Of a stretch of DNA of 64,000 nucleotides, positions 9,636 to 17,835 are shown piece after piece. The translations under genes were made by a program, and so were the position numbers. Location: contig NZ_CP059154.1 in the NCBI RefSeq assembly GCF_013456555.2, positions 372,001-436,000 of the forward strand. Direction: 5' to 3'. Source of the stretch: Natrinema zhouii. Lineage in GTDB: Archaea > Halobacteriota > Halobacteria > Halobacteriales > Natrialbaceae. Within the stretch, counting starts at the first letter, position 1. Each line of letters begins with the position of its first letter. The notes under the pieces were generated by a model, which was given only the letters and a program-made list of their open reading frames with translations, ran no database searches and was not told the DNA's origin.

Positions 9636-10154
9636 TCAGCCTGTCGGGGTGACCGCTGCCGGCAACCACACGGTCAGCAGCAGCGACGTGAACAGGGCGA
9701 CCGATCCGACGAGCAGGAGCGCGCGATTGATCCGGCCGTTCTTGGATTTGAACCAGCCGAGCGTGACGTGGGCTCGCCAGACGGGAGCGAACGGACTGAT
9801 TCCCATCGGGGTTACGACGTCGCCCGCGAGATGGGCGAGGATACCGCATGTACCGACGACGAACCCGAACGCGAACGCATCCGGCGTCGAGGGGACGATG
9901 ATGGCGGTGGCGATGCCGGCGACCAGCCCGACGAGGACGGCAAACCAGACGGTGTGTGTCGGCCCGCGGTGTCGGAGTCGCGGCAGTGGCTGATCGATAT
10001 CCGGGAGGTTGGCCACGCCGACGGCCACGAGTGCCCCGATCAGCGCCAACTCGAGCGACCAGACGTGACTCACCAGGGGCAGAAACGGCGCGTACAGCAG
10101 CGCGTTGAATCCGGAGTGACCTTCTTGGTACATGCCGGCCGATCGACCGACCAT
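9636..10154 (-). CDS. YdjM/DUF457-type membrane-bound metal-dependent hydrolase
   Basis: A 172-residue (or 165 if the ATG at residue 8 is used) polytopic membrane protein. Conserved polar motifs typical of this family are present: MYQEGHSGFN near the N-terminus, NLPDIDQPLPRLRHRGPTHT at about 50-70, and HLAGDVVTPMGISPF at about 107-121, whose His and Asp residues are the likely metal ligands. About four hydrophobic helices surround them. The true start is likely the ATG inside the sequence MYQEGH, because a related stub near 17.77 kb starts there. It lies 110 bases downstream of a UPF0104 gene on the same strand, so the two may be co-transcribed. Function in archaea is not established. Confidence 0.85.
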   Translation of the reverse strand: MVGRSAGMYQEGHSGFNALLYAPFLPLVSHVWSLELALIGALVAVGVANLPDIDQPLPRLRHRGPTHTVWFAVLVGLVAGIATAIIVPSTPDAFAFGFVVGTCGILAHLAGDVVTPMGISPFAPVWRAHVTLGWFKSKNGRINRALLLVGSVALFTSLLLTVWLPAAVTPTG

Positions 10155-10263
10155 CGGGGCCGGACGGAAATTAACCGCTCGATTGTCGCCGCGGGCAAGC
10201 GATCACTGCAGCACTCGAGCATCGCAGCAGGCGGTCACTGCGGCGCCCGGTTGTCCGAGTCCG

Positions 10264-11283
10264 TCACCGCACCGCCCGAACACCGAACGTCGACACGGCC
10301 AGGCCGCCGATCAGAATCGGCAGCCAGTAGGTCGAACCGCGGAAGATGAGGACGACCGCGGTGATGGCCGACGCCTGAATACCGGTCGTGGGAACGAGCA
10401 GCGTGACGAACGCGGCCTCGATCCCACCGAGTCCCCCTGGAAGGGGTGCAGCGCCTGCAAGGTTCGCTAGCGGAATCGCGAACAACAGGACGTATACCGG
10501 GACGCTGTAGCCCAGCGCGGCGAACGCGACCGTGAGCGCGGCGACCTGAAAGAGCCAGCCACACAGCGACAGCCCGACGACGGCGGCCAGTCGCCACCGG
10601 TCCGTTGCCACGCGCTCGATGTTCTCGAAGAATCGTCCCAGTCGATCCGTGAGGTCGTCCTCGAGCGTCTCGGAATCGAAGCGGTCGAGTCCAAGCCGAC
10701 TGAGTCGGGGGGCGACGATGCTGGGCAGTCGGTCGATGATCGTCTGGTGGTATCGCCATACCAGTCCGATCACGAGGACGATAGTGGCGATCAGCACGAT
10801 CGCCGATCCGACGGCCGTCTCGAGGCGATCGCCGAGCGCGGCGGTCGTCGTATAGTAGCCGACGCCGACGAGAATGAGCGAGATCGAGGGGATGACGTTG
10901 AGGATGTCGACGCTCGCGATGCCGACGAGGCTGGTTTCGTAACGGGCGTCGGAAGTCTTCGAGATGAGTAGCGCCGCGACCGGTTCACCCCCGGCTTGTC
11001 CGAAGGGGGTGATGTTGTTCGCGAAGACGGTCCCTGCATAGATGAAAAACGACTTGCTGATCGGAACGATGACGCCCAGCGAGACGAGGATGGTCCGGAG
11101 CATCAGGCTCCAGGCGGCCAGCCAGCAGAGTGCGAGGACGAACGTCGCCGCGACCAGCGACGGCTTCGCCGATAGCAACGAGTCGACGATGTCGCGGGCG
11201 CCGACGACGAAAAAGAGAACGGCAAAGACCGCGACCGCCCCGGCGGCCCCGATGATGAAAGCCCGCCGATTTCGCTCCTCCAT
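10264..11283 (-). CDS. UPF0104 / LPG-synthase-TM flippase-like membrane protein, copy 1
   Basis: A 339-residue membrane protein with about eight helices. Signature segments include TVFANNITPFGQAGGEPVAALL, here split as NNITPFGQAGGEP near residue 90, and the C-terminal block LPGGLGGIEAAFVTLLVP near 285. This is the transmembrane part of the lysylphosphatidylglycerol synthase family without the cytosolic aminoacyl-transferase domain. Archaeal members such as AglD-type flippase-like proteins are linked to lipid-carrier or glycolipid handling. A nearly collinear paralogue of the same length sits at 17.8-18.9 kb, and even their upstream flanks are alike, which indicates duplication of the unit. 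The substrate is unknown. Confidence 0.85.
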   Translation of the reverse strand: MEERNRRAFIIGAAGAVAVFAVLFFVVGARDIVDSLLSAKPSLVAATFVLALCWLAAWSLMLRTILVSLGVIVPISKSFFIYAGTVFANNITPFGQAGGEPVAALLISKTSDARYETSLVGIASVDILNVIPSISLILVGVGYYTTTAALGDRLETAVGSAIVLIATIVLVIGLVWRYHQTIIDRLPSIVAPRLSRLGLDRFDSETLEDDLTDRLGRFFENIERVATDRWRLAAVVGLSLCGWLFQVAALTVAFAALGYSVPVYVLLFAIPLANLAGAAPLPGGLGGIEAAFVTLLVPTTGIQASAITAVVLIFRGSTYWLPILIGGLAVSTFGVRAVR

Positions 11284-11464
11284 GACTGATATAAATCATT
11301 AGTGAACTTGAAACACATGATCGTTGTCGGCCGGAGAACACGATCGGAACGGTACTCGGACAATCTTGTCAGAAAAGTCATGGCCGCGTGAGGACTCTCT
11401 CAAGCCCGCACTAACTCCAGGGAACGAAACACAGCGGCTGAAGGTGTGACTCTCGAACCGATGA

Positions 11465-12235
11465 TTAGCGCCCGATCGTCCCCTGACGGGTGATCGGGGC
11501 GTCAGGGTTGAGACAGAAGGCGACGATGATCGACTCCTCGGTGGCCGTTACGGATACGTCGTCCTCAGCAGTCACGAGTCCGCTTTCGGTGTAACCGATC
11601 TCTGTCTCGTCATCGCCGGCTGTCACCGCGCCGTCGAACACGTAGAGATAGGTGTCCCACGCTGGACGGGACGGGAGTGTGACGGTTGCGCCGGCGTCGA
11701 GCCGACAGTCGTAGAAGTTGACGTCGTTCCGGACGGATAGCGGTGCGTCACCGTCCTCGGGGCCGAACAGGTGACGCCATTCGTTGGGGACTGCGTCGGG
11801 AATCGGCTCGTGCTGGATGTCGGGCTCGAGGTCGAGACTGTGCGGACGGACGAATATCTGAAGCATCCGTAGCGGCGGGTCGTCCGCGAACGTCTCCTCG
11901 GCGTGCCAGAAGCCGCTGCCGGCGCCCATCACCATCAGGTGGTCCGAATCCGTGACCAGTTCGTTGCCTTGACGGTCGTCGTGGCGCATCACACCGTCGG
12001 GGACCCACGAGATGATCTCCTCGTTGCGGTGCTGGTGCATCCGAATCAGTGTTCCCGGGTCCATGAACGACTCGACGACCGTCGCCAGCGGCCCGTAGCC
12101 GTGATCATCGTGGTCTGGAACGGCGCGACCGGGGAAGTTGAGATGGATTCTGAACTGCCCCTGATTTTGTGAAACATCCGTCCGTGGGGCCGTGTAGATC
12201 TGTGGCTGTGTTCGTGTCGGCGCAGAATCGTCCAT
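11465..12235 (-). CDS. Pirin-family cupin protein
   Basis: A 256-residue bicupin of the pirin family. The N-terminal cupin contains the metal-binding motif HQHRNEEIISWVPDGVMRHDD at about residues 62-82 (three His and one Glu), followed by a stretch with GSGFWHAEE. The C-terminal cupin, about 150-250, is degenerate as usual. Family members bind iron or another metal; some are quercetinases and some act as transcription cofactors, and the role here cannot be assigned. It starts at an ATG at 12235 and ends with QGTIGR. It is monocistronic, flanked by a divergent region that holds a decayed beta-helix fragment. Confidence 0.88.
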   Translation of the reverse strand: MDDSAPTRTQPQIYTAPRTDVSQNQGQFRIHLNFPGRAVPDHDDHGYGPLATVVESFMDPGTLIRMHQHRNEEIISWVPDGVMRHDDRQGNELVTDSDHLMVMGAGSGFWHAEETFADDPPLRMLQIFVRPHSLDLEPDIQHEPIPDAVPNEWRHLFGPEDGDAPLSVRNDVNFYDCRLDAGATVTLPSRPAWDTYLYVFDGAVTAGDDETEIGYTESGLVTAEDDVSVTATEESIIVAFCLNPDAPITRQGTIGR

Positions 12236-12327
12236 TACGAATACGAGATGCTCGAGCGCTAAATGCGTTCTGAGCGTCGGGATTCTGGGCGGCGGGGTTT
12301 GAGACAGAAACTGAAAGATGTGGGCGT

Positions 12328-12490
12328 AGATCGAACCCGAAGTTTAAGCCGCCCTGCCACTGTGACCGTTCGCCTCGGAAGGCCGTCGTCCCGTGGTGGC
12401 GGTTGCCGACCCACAGCACGTCCTCGAGCGTGGTCCCAGGATCACTCATCACGAGCCCGTCGAAGCGCGAACTCTCTCGTCCACTCCGAT
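12328..12490 (-). pseudogene. C-terminal remnant of a beta-helix protein gene (fragment 1)
   Basis: The minus strand encodes a stretch beginning near SRFDGLVMSDPGTTLEDV and ending QWQGGLNFGFDL, which aligns without gaps to the last 40 or so residues of the beta-helix protein at 35.6-37.3 kb (FDGLVMSDPDTELSNV ... QWQGDFNFGYEL). Upstream of this the alignment breaks with a frameshift after about 15 more residues, and the stop codon at the 3' end is lost. There is no promoter or start. This is a degraded 3'-end copy, not a gene. Confidence 0.8.
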
Positions 12491-12603
12491 ATATTTCTGC
12501 CTACAGTGGCTGTATATTGGTGGACTTAGGAACGTAAGGCCATCAAAACCGCTCTGTAGGGTTCTCCAGAGACGACTAAAACATGCTCACGGTAGTAGTA
12601 CGG

Positions 12604-12626
12604 AGATTTATAAGTCTTAAATACGT
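12604..12626 (+). promoter_or_regulatory. TATA promoter of tbp
   Basis: The AT-rich block contains TTTATAAG at 12606-12613 followed by TTAAATAC at 12616-12623, in an otherwise GC-rich genome. The first is centred about 32 bases before the tbp ATG at 12642, so transcription would start a few bases ahead of the ATG and give a nearly leaderless mRNA. The second could be an alternative element. Confidence 0.65.
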
Positions 12627-12641
12627 CTTTTTAAGCGACCG

Positions 12642-13202
12642 ATGACGGACCCGAAGGAATCCATCAACATCGAAAACGTCGTGGCGTCGACTGGTATCGA
12701 ACAGGAACTCGACCTGCAGAGTGTCGCAATGGATCTCGAGGGGGCCGACTACGACCCCGAGCAGTTCCCCGGTCTCGTCTACCGCACCCAGGACCCCAAG
12801 TCAGCTGCACTGATCTTCCGCTCGGGAAAGATCGTCTGTACCGGCGCGAACAGCACTGACGCTGTCCACGAGAGTCTCGAGATCGTCTTCGACAAACTCC
12901 GTGAACTCAATATCCCGGTCGCGGAGGATCCCGAGATCATCGTCCAGAACATCGTCAGCAGCGCCGACCTCGGACGGACGCTCAATCTGAACGCCATCGC
13001 GATCGGGCTCGGACTCGAGAACATCGAGTACGAACCGGAGCAGTTCCCCGGACTGGTGTACCGACTCGACGAGCCGGAGGTCGTCGCCCTCCTCTTTGGC
13101 TCCGGAAAACTGGTAATTACTGGCGGGAAGCAGGTGGAGGACGCCAAACAGGCCGTCGACGTGATCGTCACCCGCCTCGAGGAGCTCGGGTTGCTCGAGT
13201 AG
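12642..13202 (+). CDS. tbp: TATA-box-binding protein TBP
   Basis: A 186-residue archaeal TBP that binds the TATA box and recruits TFB and RNA polymerase. Two direct repeats are visible, about residues 8-92 and 99-183. Each starts with IENVVASTGIEQELDL or IVQNIVSSADLGRTLNL and contains the strand pair YxPEQFPGLVYR and AALIFRSGKIVCTGANS or VALLFGSGKLVITGGKQ. Length, acidic tail and motif spacing match the primary haloarchaeal TBP. A strong TATA element precedes it. It is monocistronic. Confidence 0.97.
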   Translation: MTDPKESINIENVVASTGIEQELDLQSVAMDLEGADYDPEQFPGLVYRTQDPKSAALIFRSGKIVCTGANSTDAVHESLEIVFDKLRELNIPVAEDPEIIVQNIVSSADLGRTLNLNAIAIGLGLENIEYEPEQFPGLVYRLDEPEVVALLFGSGKLVITGGKQVEDAKQAVDVIVTRLEELGLLE

Positions 13203-13263
13203 CAGGTCACTGCATCGAGAGACGGAGCAGTCTCACGGAAGACGGAGCGGCCTCGAGGGGGAC

Positions 13264-13500
13264 CTACTGATCGTCGCGGTCGGTTTCGGACTCTCTGTGT
13301 CGCTCGAGTAGCTGTTGCACTCCGGCCCGGAGTGCTTCGCTCCGGGAGTGGTAGATATCGGCGTCGACGAGCGACTCGAGGGCGGCGAGCTGTTCGTCGG
13401 TCGCTCGGAACGTCACACGATCGAGCGGCTGACCGTCCGCCAGTCGGGAGTGGTCAGGTTCGATCACGATGTCGTCGGATGGCGAGCTACGCGACACCAC
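13264..13500 (-). CDS. Small ribbon-helix-helix-like regulator
   Basis: A 78-residue protein with a GTG start at 13500 (a second GTG follows at 13497). Residues about 27-70 read as a strand (DRVTFRATDEQLAALESLV) followed by two helices with the turn YHSRSEALRAGVQQLLERH, a pattern typical of CopG/Arc-type ribbon-helix-helix DNA-binding proteins. The N-terminus is a disordered acidic tail. It faces tbp convergently. Target genes are unknown; autoregulation would be usual for the fold. Confidence 0.8.
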   Translation of the reverse strand: MVSRSSPSDDIVIEPDHSRLADGQPLDRVTFRATDEQLAALESLVDADIYHSRSEALRAGVQQLLERHRESETDRDDQ

Positions 13501-13817
13501 TGCTCACCTCGTTCCGGTCGCGACCACGGCGCGACGCCGCTCTCGTCTCGATTTCTGTGACTGTGAGTCCCGTTCTATTTTTCGCGAGGACCATGTGATG
13601 AGAAGGAGACGGCCAGTAAAAAGGGCTCGCGTAGCGCGGTGAAAGTGAAACTATTCGACTCTGACGTTGACAGTCAGAAAGACGTCGGTTTCGGTTATCA
13701 CGGAACGTCGTCTAACCAGTCCAAAGCAGCGGGGCGGCTCACGCGATCCCGGCACGACGGACAGCGTTATGCTCGTTCGGCCCTTGCACGTGACGCGGGC
13801 AACCGCAGAAACACACC

Positions 13818-14375
13818 ATGCCCGAAGAGACGAATTCATCCACCCGGAGCAGTGTATCCGAGTCCGATCGGTTCGAGCGACTCGAGAGCGCCGAGTACGA
13901 CCGCGTCAACGAGTTCCTTCGCAATCGCGTCGCCTTCACGGCCCGCGAGTGGGCGATCGCTCGCCTCGGGGCCGACTTTCGGACCGGGACAGGTATCGAG
14001 ATGACGACCATCGGGGAGAACCTCCCCGACCTCGTTCCCTTCATGGACGACCAGTACACGCGCCAGGCCGTCTACCAGTCGCGGAAATCCTTCGAGGAGA
14101 AGGTGCGAAAAGCGGGTGCGACGTTCCTCTATGGCGCCTCTGCTGATTTCTTCACGGCCGACGAACTGGACGACATCGCCTACGAGGCGACTGAGACAGC
14201 ACGGTTCCTGATCGAAGTCGAAGGGGCCTCTCTTTCGCACGAGACCGAACTGGACGCGGAAGAACGGGTCAAAGCGGCGATGGAGGCCGTCCATCGGGCG
14301 AGCCTCGAGCTCCGCTACGACCGCTGTCCGAACTGCGGTGAGCGACTCGGTGAGGACGCGATTGAATCCGAGTGA
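13818..14375 (+). CDS. Conserved haloarchaeal protein (DUF5806-like)
   Basis: A 185-residue soluble protein. A Ser/Thr-rich N-terminal 20 residues is followed by an all-helical region with the conserved-looking block FLRNRVAFTAREWAIARLG near 35-53, a central segment about pre-helical FMDDQYTRQAVYQSRKSFEE, and a C-terminal single zinc-knuckle-like pair CPNCGE near residue 173. I associate it with the haloarchaeal family DUF5806 from memory, with no known function. The ATG at 13818 follows an AT-poor leader. No operon partner is seen. Confidence 0.75.
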   Translation: MPEETNSSTRSSVSESDRFERLESAEYDRVNEFLRNRVAFTAREWAIARLGADFRTGTGIEMTTIGENLPDLVPFMDDQYTRQAVYQSRKSFEEKVRKAGATFLYGASADFFTADELDDIAYEATETARFLIEVEGASLSHETELDAEERVKAAMEAVHRASLELRYDRCPNCGERLGEDAIESE

Positions 14376-14507
14376 CCGCAGCGAGCACGCCGACGAGCCC
14401 ACTCCCGTCGCAGACGTGCTGGTCACGCGTCTCCGGATCTAGTCACGCGGATCGAACAGTCGACGTCGATCTGGTGTGGCTCGCTCGTCTTCCCGACGGT
14501 ATGCGCG

Positions 14508-14801
14508 TTACTCCGATTCCGAGAAGAACCCGCCGATGTACTGTTCTTCCCACTCCCGACGCGCCTCGAGTTCACGGCGGCCACGAGCGGTGATCGTGTA
14601 GTAATTCGTTCGCTGGTCGAGTTCGCCTTTCTCGACGAGCCCTTTGTCGACGACTTTGTCGAGGTTCGGATAGAGCCGTCCGTGATGGATCTCTTTCTCG
14701 TAGTACTCCTCGAGTTCGTCTTTGATCGCGAGCCCGTGTGGTTCGTCCTGTCCGGCGATCGTGTACAGCAGGTCCCGCTGGAAGCCGGTCAAATCGTACA
14801 T
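14508..14801 (-). CDS. PadR-family winged-helix regulator
   Basis: A 97-residue transcription factor. It begins with MYDLTGFQRDLLYTIAG and has the PadR winged-helix pattern: GLAIKDELEEYY (helix 2), then IHHGRLYPNLDKVVDKGLVEK (recognition helix and wing), and the strand ITARGRRELEARREW. The tyrosine in GRLYPNL is a PadR hallmark. Family members are usually ligand-responsive repressors of neighbouring genes. The nearest gene is the unknown frameshifted gene on the same strand 93 bases downstream, but no operator is obvious. Confidence 0.88.
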   Translation of the reverse strand: MYDLTGFQRDLLYTIAGQDEPHGLAIKDELEEYYEKEIHHGRLYPNLDKVVDKGLVEKGELDQRTNYYTITARGRRELEARREWEEQYIGGFFSESE

Positions 14802-14894
14802 ATCCGAATTCCGTCCTATCCGTGTATAAGCATTCCGTGAACAGGTTGGGGAGGGGATATCGCGACCCTGTCCGACCGTTGAGTGAGAGGGACG

Positions 14895-15913
14895 CTACCA
14901 CGGGAACACCGGCGGGAGGCGGTACGCCACCGCTGACGCCGTCAGTTCGTCGCCGTCCTCGCCGTCCATCATCGCCGGGGAGGGCCCGAACGAGGTGGCG
15001 TGGGCAATGTACTGCTCGTAGCCCGACCGGGTATGGGGGGAGAACGGCGACCGAAGGTCCTGTTCCTCGAGCACCCACTGGCCGAACCGTTCGTTGACGT
15101 TCTCGTTCTCACGCCACTCGCCGCCCGAGAGCCGGCTACCCTTCTCGAACTCGGTCTCGTCGCGCTTTCGTCCGTCGACGTAGAGGTAATGCTTGGGATA
15201 CGGGCTGACGTCCCAGACTCGAGCGAGCGTCGTTCCGTCGGCCATCGCTGCGAGCTCGAGGAACGTGTACATGGTCGGCGGCTGGATGATGAACGCGGGC
15301 ACGACCGCCACGTCCATCCCCGTCGCCTCCAGGAACGCGACCGGACCGAGTTCGTAGAACTTCTCGCGCATGATCTCGATGTACGTGTCGCTCCCGCCGA
15401 AGAGGACGGAGGCGCGAACGCCTTCGACGCCGTTTACCTCCTCGTGCACGACATCGCTCTCGAATCGCTTGTCCGCTACGTCGGCCCGGAGCTTGTCTTT
15501 CCCGCCGAACCAGTCGAGATCATCGCGCTCGATGATGTCCCTGACGACGTTCTCCTCGCCCGGTTGGCCCTCGACGCCGACGTACGGCGGCGTTTCGTTC
15601 GCGTTCGTCTCAACGGTGACGCTCTCCTCCACGACGCGCCGGCCGTCGGGCGTGGCGAAGGAGAGGTCGATGTGGTTCTTCAGCCGGTACTGCCGGAGCC
15701 CGTCATCGTACTCCAGAAGCTGCTTGCGCATCGCCTCCACCTCGGCGAGGTCGTCCGGGAGGTCCGTGACCTGGTCGGCGACGAACCAGGCGTCGAGGGA
15801 CTTCCCCCGTAGTCAGGCATCGCGCTGTTGCGGTCGTCGCCGCCGTTCGCGCTGTCCTCGCTGCCGCCGGGCAGGAGCGTGATCGTCGTCGCTGACGTCG
15901 AGTGGTCGACCAT
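14895..15913 (-). CDS. Unknown protein, reading frame broken by one base
   Basis: I do not recognise the family. The N-terminal part (ATG at 15913, MVDHSTSATTITLLPGGSE) reads in one frame to about residue 36 (AMPDYG). It continues in the neighbouring frame as KSLDAWFVADQVTDLPDDL and then to the end at 14895. The switch falls in a run of five C on the plus strand at 15804-15808. Removing one base gives a continuous protein of about 340 residues. This suggests either a recent mutation, a sequencing error or slippage. The protein is soluble and rich in aromatic residues at the C-terminus. Its start codon overlaps the stop of the Tat-exported gene upstream (TGATG), so the two are translationally coupled. 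Confidence 0.65.
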
Positions 15914-16803
15914 CAGAACCACCCGCCTCCGAGTTCGATCTCGGTGTCTGCGATCGTGAGCCGAACCGTGTCCGCGGCGAGGGTCTCGAATCGGTACGGT
16001 TCGGTCGCACCGCCGGCGAAGACGAGGGTGCCTGCCTCCCCGGTGTCGAACTCGTCGGTCACCTCGGTCCGGACGTAGGCGCCATGGTCGAACTGGAGGT
16101 CCCGCATCGTCGCTGCAATCCGGGCGCTCCCGACGGGATCGATCAAGGCGGTCGCATAGATCGAGTTGAAGACGACCCCGCCACGGTACGCGAACGTCCC
16201 ATCCGTCGAATCAGGGTCGCGATCGGCCGGGTACCAGCTGATCTCGAGGCGGCCGGCCACGTCGAGGAGACCGGTTTCCACATCGCTCGCGTTCCAGTAG
16301 ATGCGGCCCGGCGTGGCCTGCCGAACCGTCACCGGGTCGGACTCGGCGACCGGCTCGAGCGTCGATCCGACATCGAGTCCGTCCGTCAGTTGAGAGAGTC
16401 GAAATCGGAAGACGATAGGTGCGTCGGTTCCGTCGACCCGACCTGGTGTGACGTCGGCGACGAAGTACGGGTGCGCCGAAAGCTCGAGACCGGTTACCGA
16501 CCGCGAAATCGCCGGAACCGGGTCGCCGTCGACGGTGACGTTGAGTGCATATTCGCCTTCAGTAACGGCGACCGGACGGTCGCGTCGGGTGACTCTCGAT
16601 AGCGCGACATCGCCGTCTGTCTGCCAGCCGTCGAGTGTCGACTCGAAGGTCCCGAGCGGGAGTACGTCACTCGAGTCGGTCGCAGTCACGTCGGCGGCCG
16701 CGGGTTCCGGCGCAAACGCGCCGAGGGCGGCGACGCCAGTTCCAGCAAACGCTGACAGCACACCCCGGCGCGACGTCCGGAATGGCCGCTCGTGTTCGGG
16801 CAT
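15913..16803 (-). CDS. Tat-exported protein of unknown function
   Basis: A 296-residue protein with a twin-arginine signal (TSRRGVLSAFAGTGVAALGAF, motif at residues about 8-13, hydrophobic stretch to 28, Ala-rich cleavage region near 35). The mature part is predicted to be all-beta, with strands such as LPLGTFESTLDGWQTDGDVAL near 45 that resemble carbohydrate-binding-type jelly rolls. No catalytic motif is recognised. It is followed directly by the frameshifted unknown gene with overlapping stop and start codons. A perfect 12-base inverted repeat lies across the start region, implying repression by a dimeric regulator. Confidence 0.8.
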   Translation of the reverse strand: MPEHERPFRTSRRGVLSAFAGTGVAALGAFAPEPAAADVTATDSSDVLPLGTFESTLDGWQTDGDVALSRVTRRDRPVAVTEGEYALNVTVDGDPVPAISRSVTGLELSAHPYFVADVTPGRVDGTDAPIVFRFRLSQLTDGLDVGSTLEPVAESDPVTVRQATPGRIYWNASDVETGLLDVAGRLEISWYPADRDPDSTDGTFAYRGGVVFNSIYATALIDPVGSARIAATMRDLQFDHGAYVRTEVTDEFDTGEAGTLVFAGGATEPYRFETLAADTVRLTIADTEIELGGGWF

Positions 16804-16850
16804 ATGACTACCAGCTGAACGTGGTAGTCATATTAATTTTTATTACTAGG
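16802..16850 (-). promoter_or_regulatory. Perfect dyad operator plus TATA box for the Tat-exported gene
   Basis: Two 12-base arms, ATATGACTACCA at 16802-16813 and its exact reverse complement at 16822-16833, are separated by 8 bases and abut the start codon. Just upstream on the minus strand is the AT-only block AATAAAAATTAAT (about 16833-16847), a good TATA element. Transcription would begin inside the dyad, so a bound dimer would block initiation, or the RNA would begin with a hairpin covering the start codon. Confidence 0.65.
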
Positions 16851-17151
16851 GGTGTGTTTCGCCCTCAGTCCCTCTTCCCTCCCACGCCGTCGCTCCTCTT
16901 TCGAAGACTGATCGGCTGTGTAACCGTAATTCGATGAATACGTCTCGTAGCCGTTTGGGTGTTGACGATCGACGTCTGGCCCCGGTTCATGTTTGATCGT
17001 CGTACGATTCGTTCGATGACTGAAGTCATACGCTCGCAGTCGCAATGCATGTCAGTATCCTCGTTCGCCCGTGAGACGACCTGATCGCTGTTCGACGACC
17101 GGCCGCCTCGGAGCCATAAGCTATATTCGAACCTCGTCCGAGCATCGAACA

Positions 17152-17634
17152 ATGGATCCAGGGCGGATTTTCTTTCTGACGGTGGCGTTTGCGACGCACG
17201 CCGTCGTCGGCGTCGCGCTCGCTCGCGGATTCACCGGCGTCGACCAGCGGACGGGGACCGGGTTCGGTATCGTCTTCGGGCTGCTTCCGGACGCGGACTT
17301 CCTCTTCCCAGCCGAGTGGGGGTGGCCGTTCGTCCACCGCGGGATCACCCACTCGCTGCTGTTCGCGCTGGCAGTCGTTGTCGGCGTGTACGCGATTCGA
17401 CGAACGCGCGAGGCCGCACTCGCCGCCGCGCTCGCGATCAGTTCACATCTCTTCATCGACTCGCTGTCGCTGGGAATCCAGTGGTTGTTCCCGATCAGAA
17501 CGACCTGGAGTCCGGGTCTCGACGTCCACGGCGTGATCGGGACGACCCTGTGGTGGTCGGTTTCGATCGGCATCCTCGCGTGGCAAACGGACGATCTGAG
17601 CGCGATCAGACGTGGGTTCCCTCGCGACCGGTAA
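17152..17634 (+). CDS. YdjM/DUF457-type membrane-bound metal-dependent hydrolase
   Basis: A 160-residue membrane protein with about four helices. The family motifs are FATHAVVGVAL near 12-22, LLPDADFLFP near 43-52, HRGITHSLLF near 62-71, and a late SSHLFIDSL near 98-106. His and Asp in these motifs are the probable metal ligands. It differs from the YdjM-like gene at 9.6 kb, which has an HxGFN start. The ATG at 17152 is preferred over earlier starts because the signature begins immediately after it. It points toward the second UPF0104 copy (convergent). Confidence 0.82.
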   Translation: MDPGRIFFLTVAFATHAVVGVALARGFTGVDQRTGTGFGIVFGLLPDADFLFPAEWGWPFVHRGITHSLLFALAVVVGVYAIRRTREAALAAALAISSHLFIDSLSLGIQWLFPIRTTWSPGLDVHGVIGTTLWWSVSIGILAWQTDDLSAIRRGFPRDR

Positions 17635-17689
17635 CTATCGGTTCGACCGACAACGGCCACGCGGTTCGACCCTGCGGTACAGGCCCGAG

Positions 17690-17767
17690 ACGTCACCGGT
17701 GCTCTCGAGCGGGACGAACGGCGCATAACGGGGGCACGTTGAATCCGACGTGGCCGTTTCGGTACAT
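17690..17767 (-). pseudogene. Frameshifted stub of a second YdjM-like gene
   Basis: On the minus strand from the ATG at 17767 the reading is MYRNGHVGFNVP, which matches the start MYQEGHSGFN of the intact gene at 9.6-10.15 kb. A net one-base shift follows, and in the next frame the reading continues as YAPFVPLES, matching YAPFLPLVS of the intact gene. After that no similarity remains. It sits 69 bases downstream of UPF0104 copy 2, the same position as the intact gene relative to copy 1. This is what is left of a duplicated two-gene unit. Confidence 0.82.
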
Positions 17768-17835
17768 CGTTCCGGGTGGTCGTTCGCCGTCGGATCCCCG
17801 ATTGGGTACCCCCTCTGGACCGGATCCGTGCTCTC

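Noticed and set aside
13651..13839. Minus-strand short frame and neighbouring frames at 13.6-13.8 kb
   Set aside because: Low-complexity basic peptides in the spacer upstream of the DUF5806-like gene; no motif and no conserved start.
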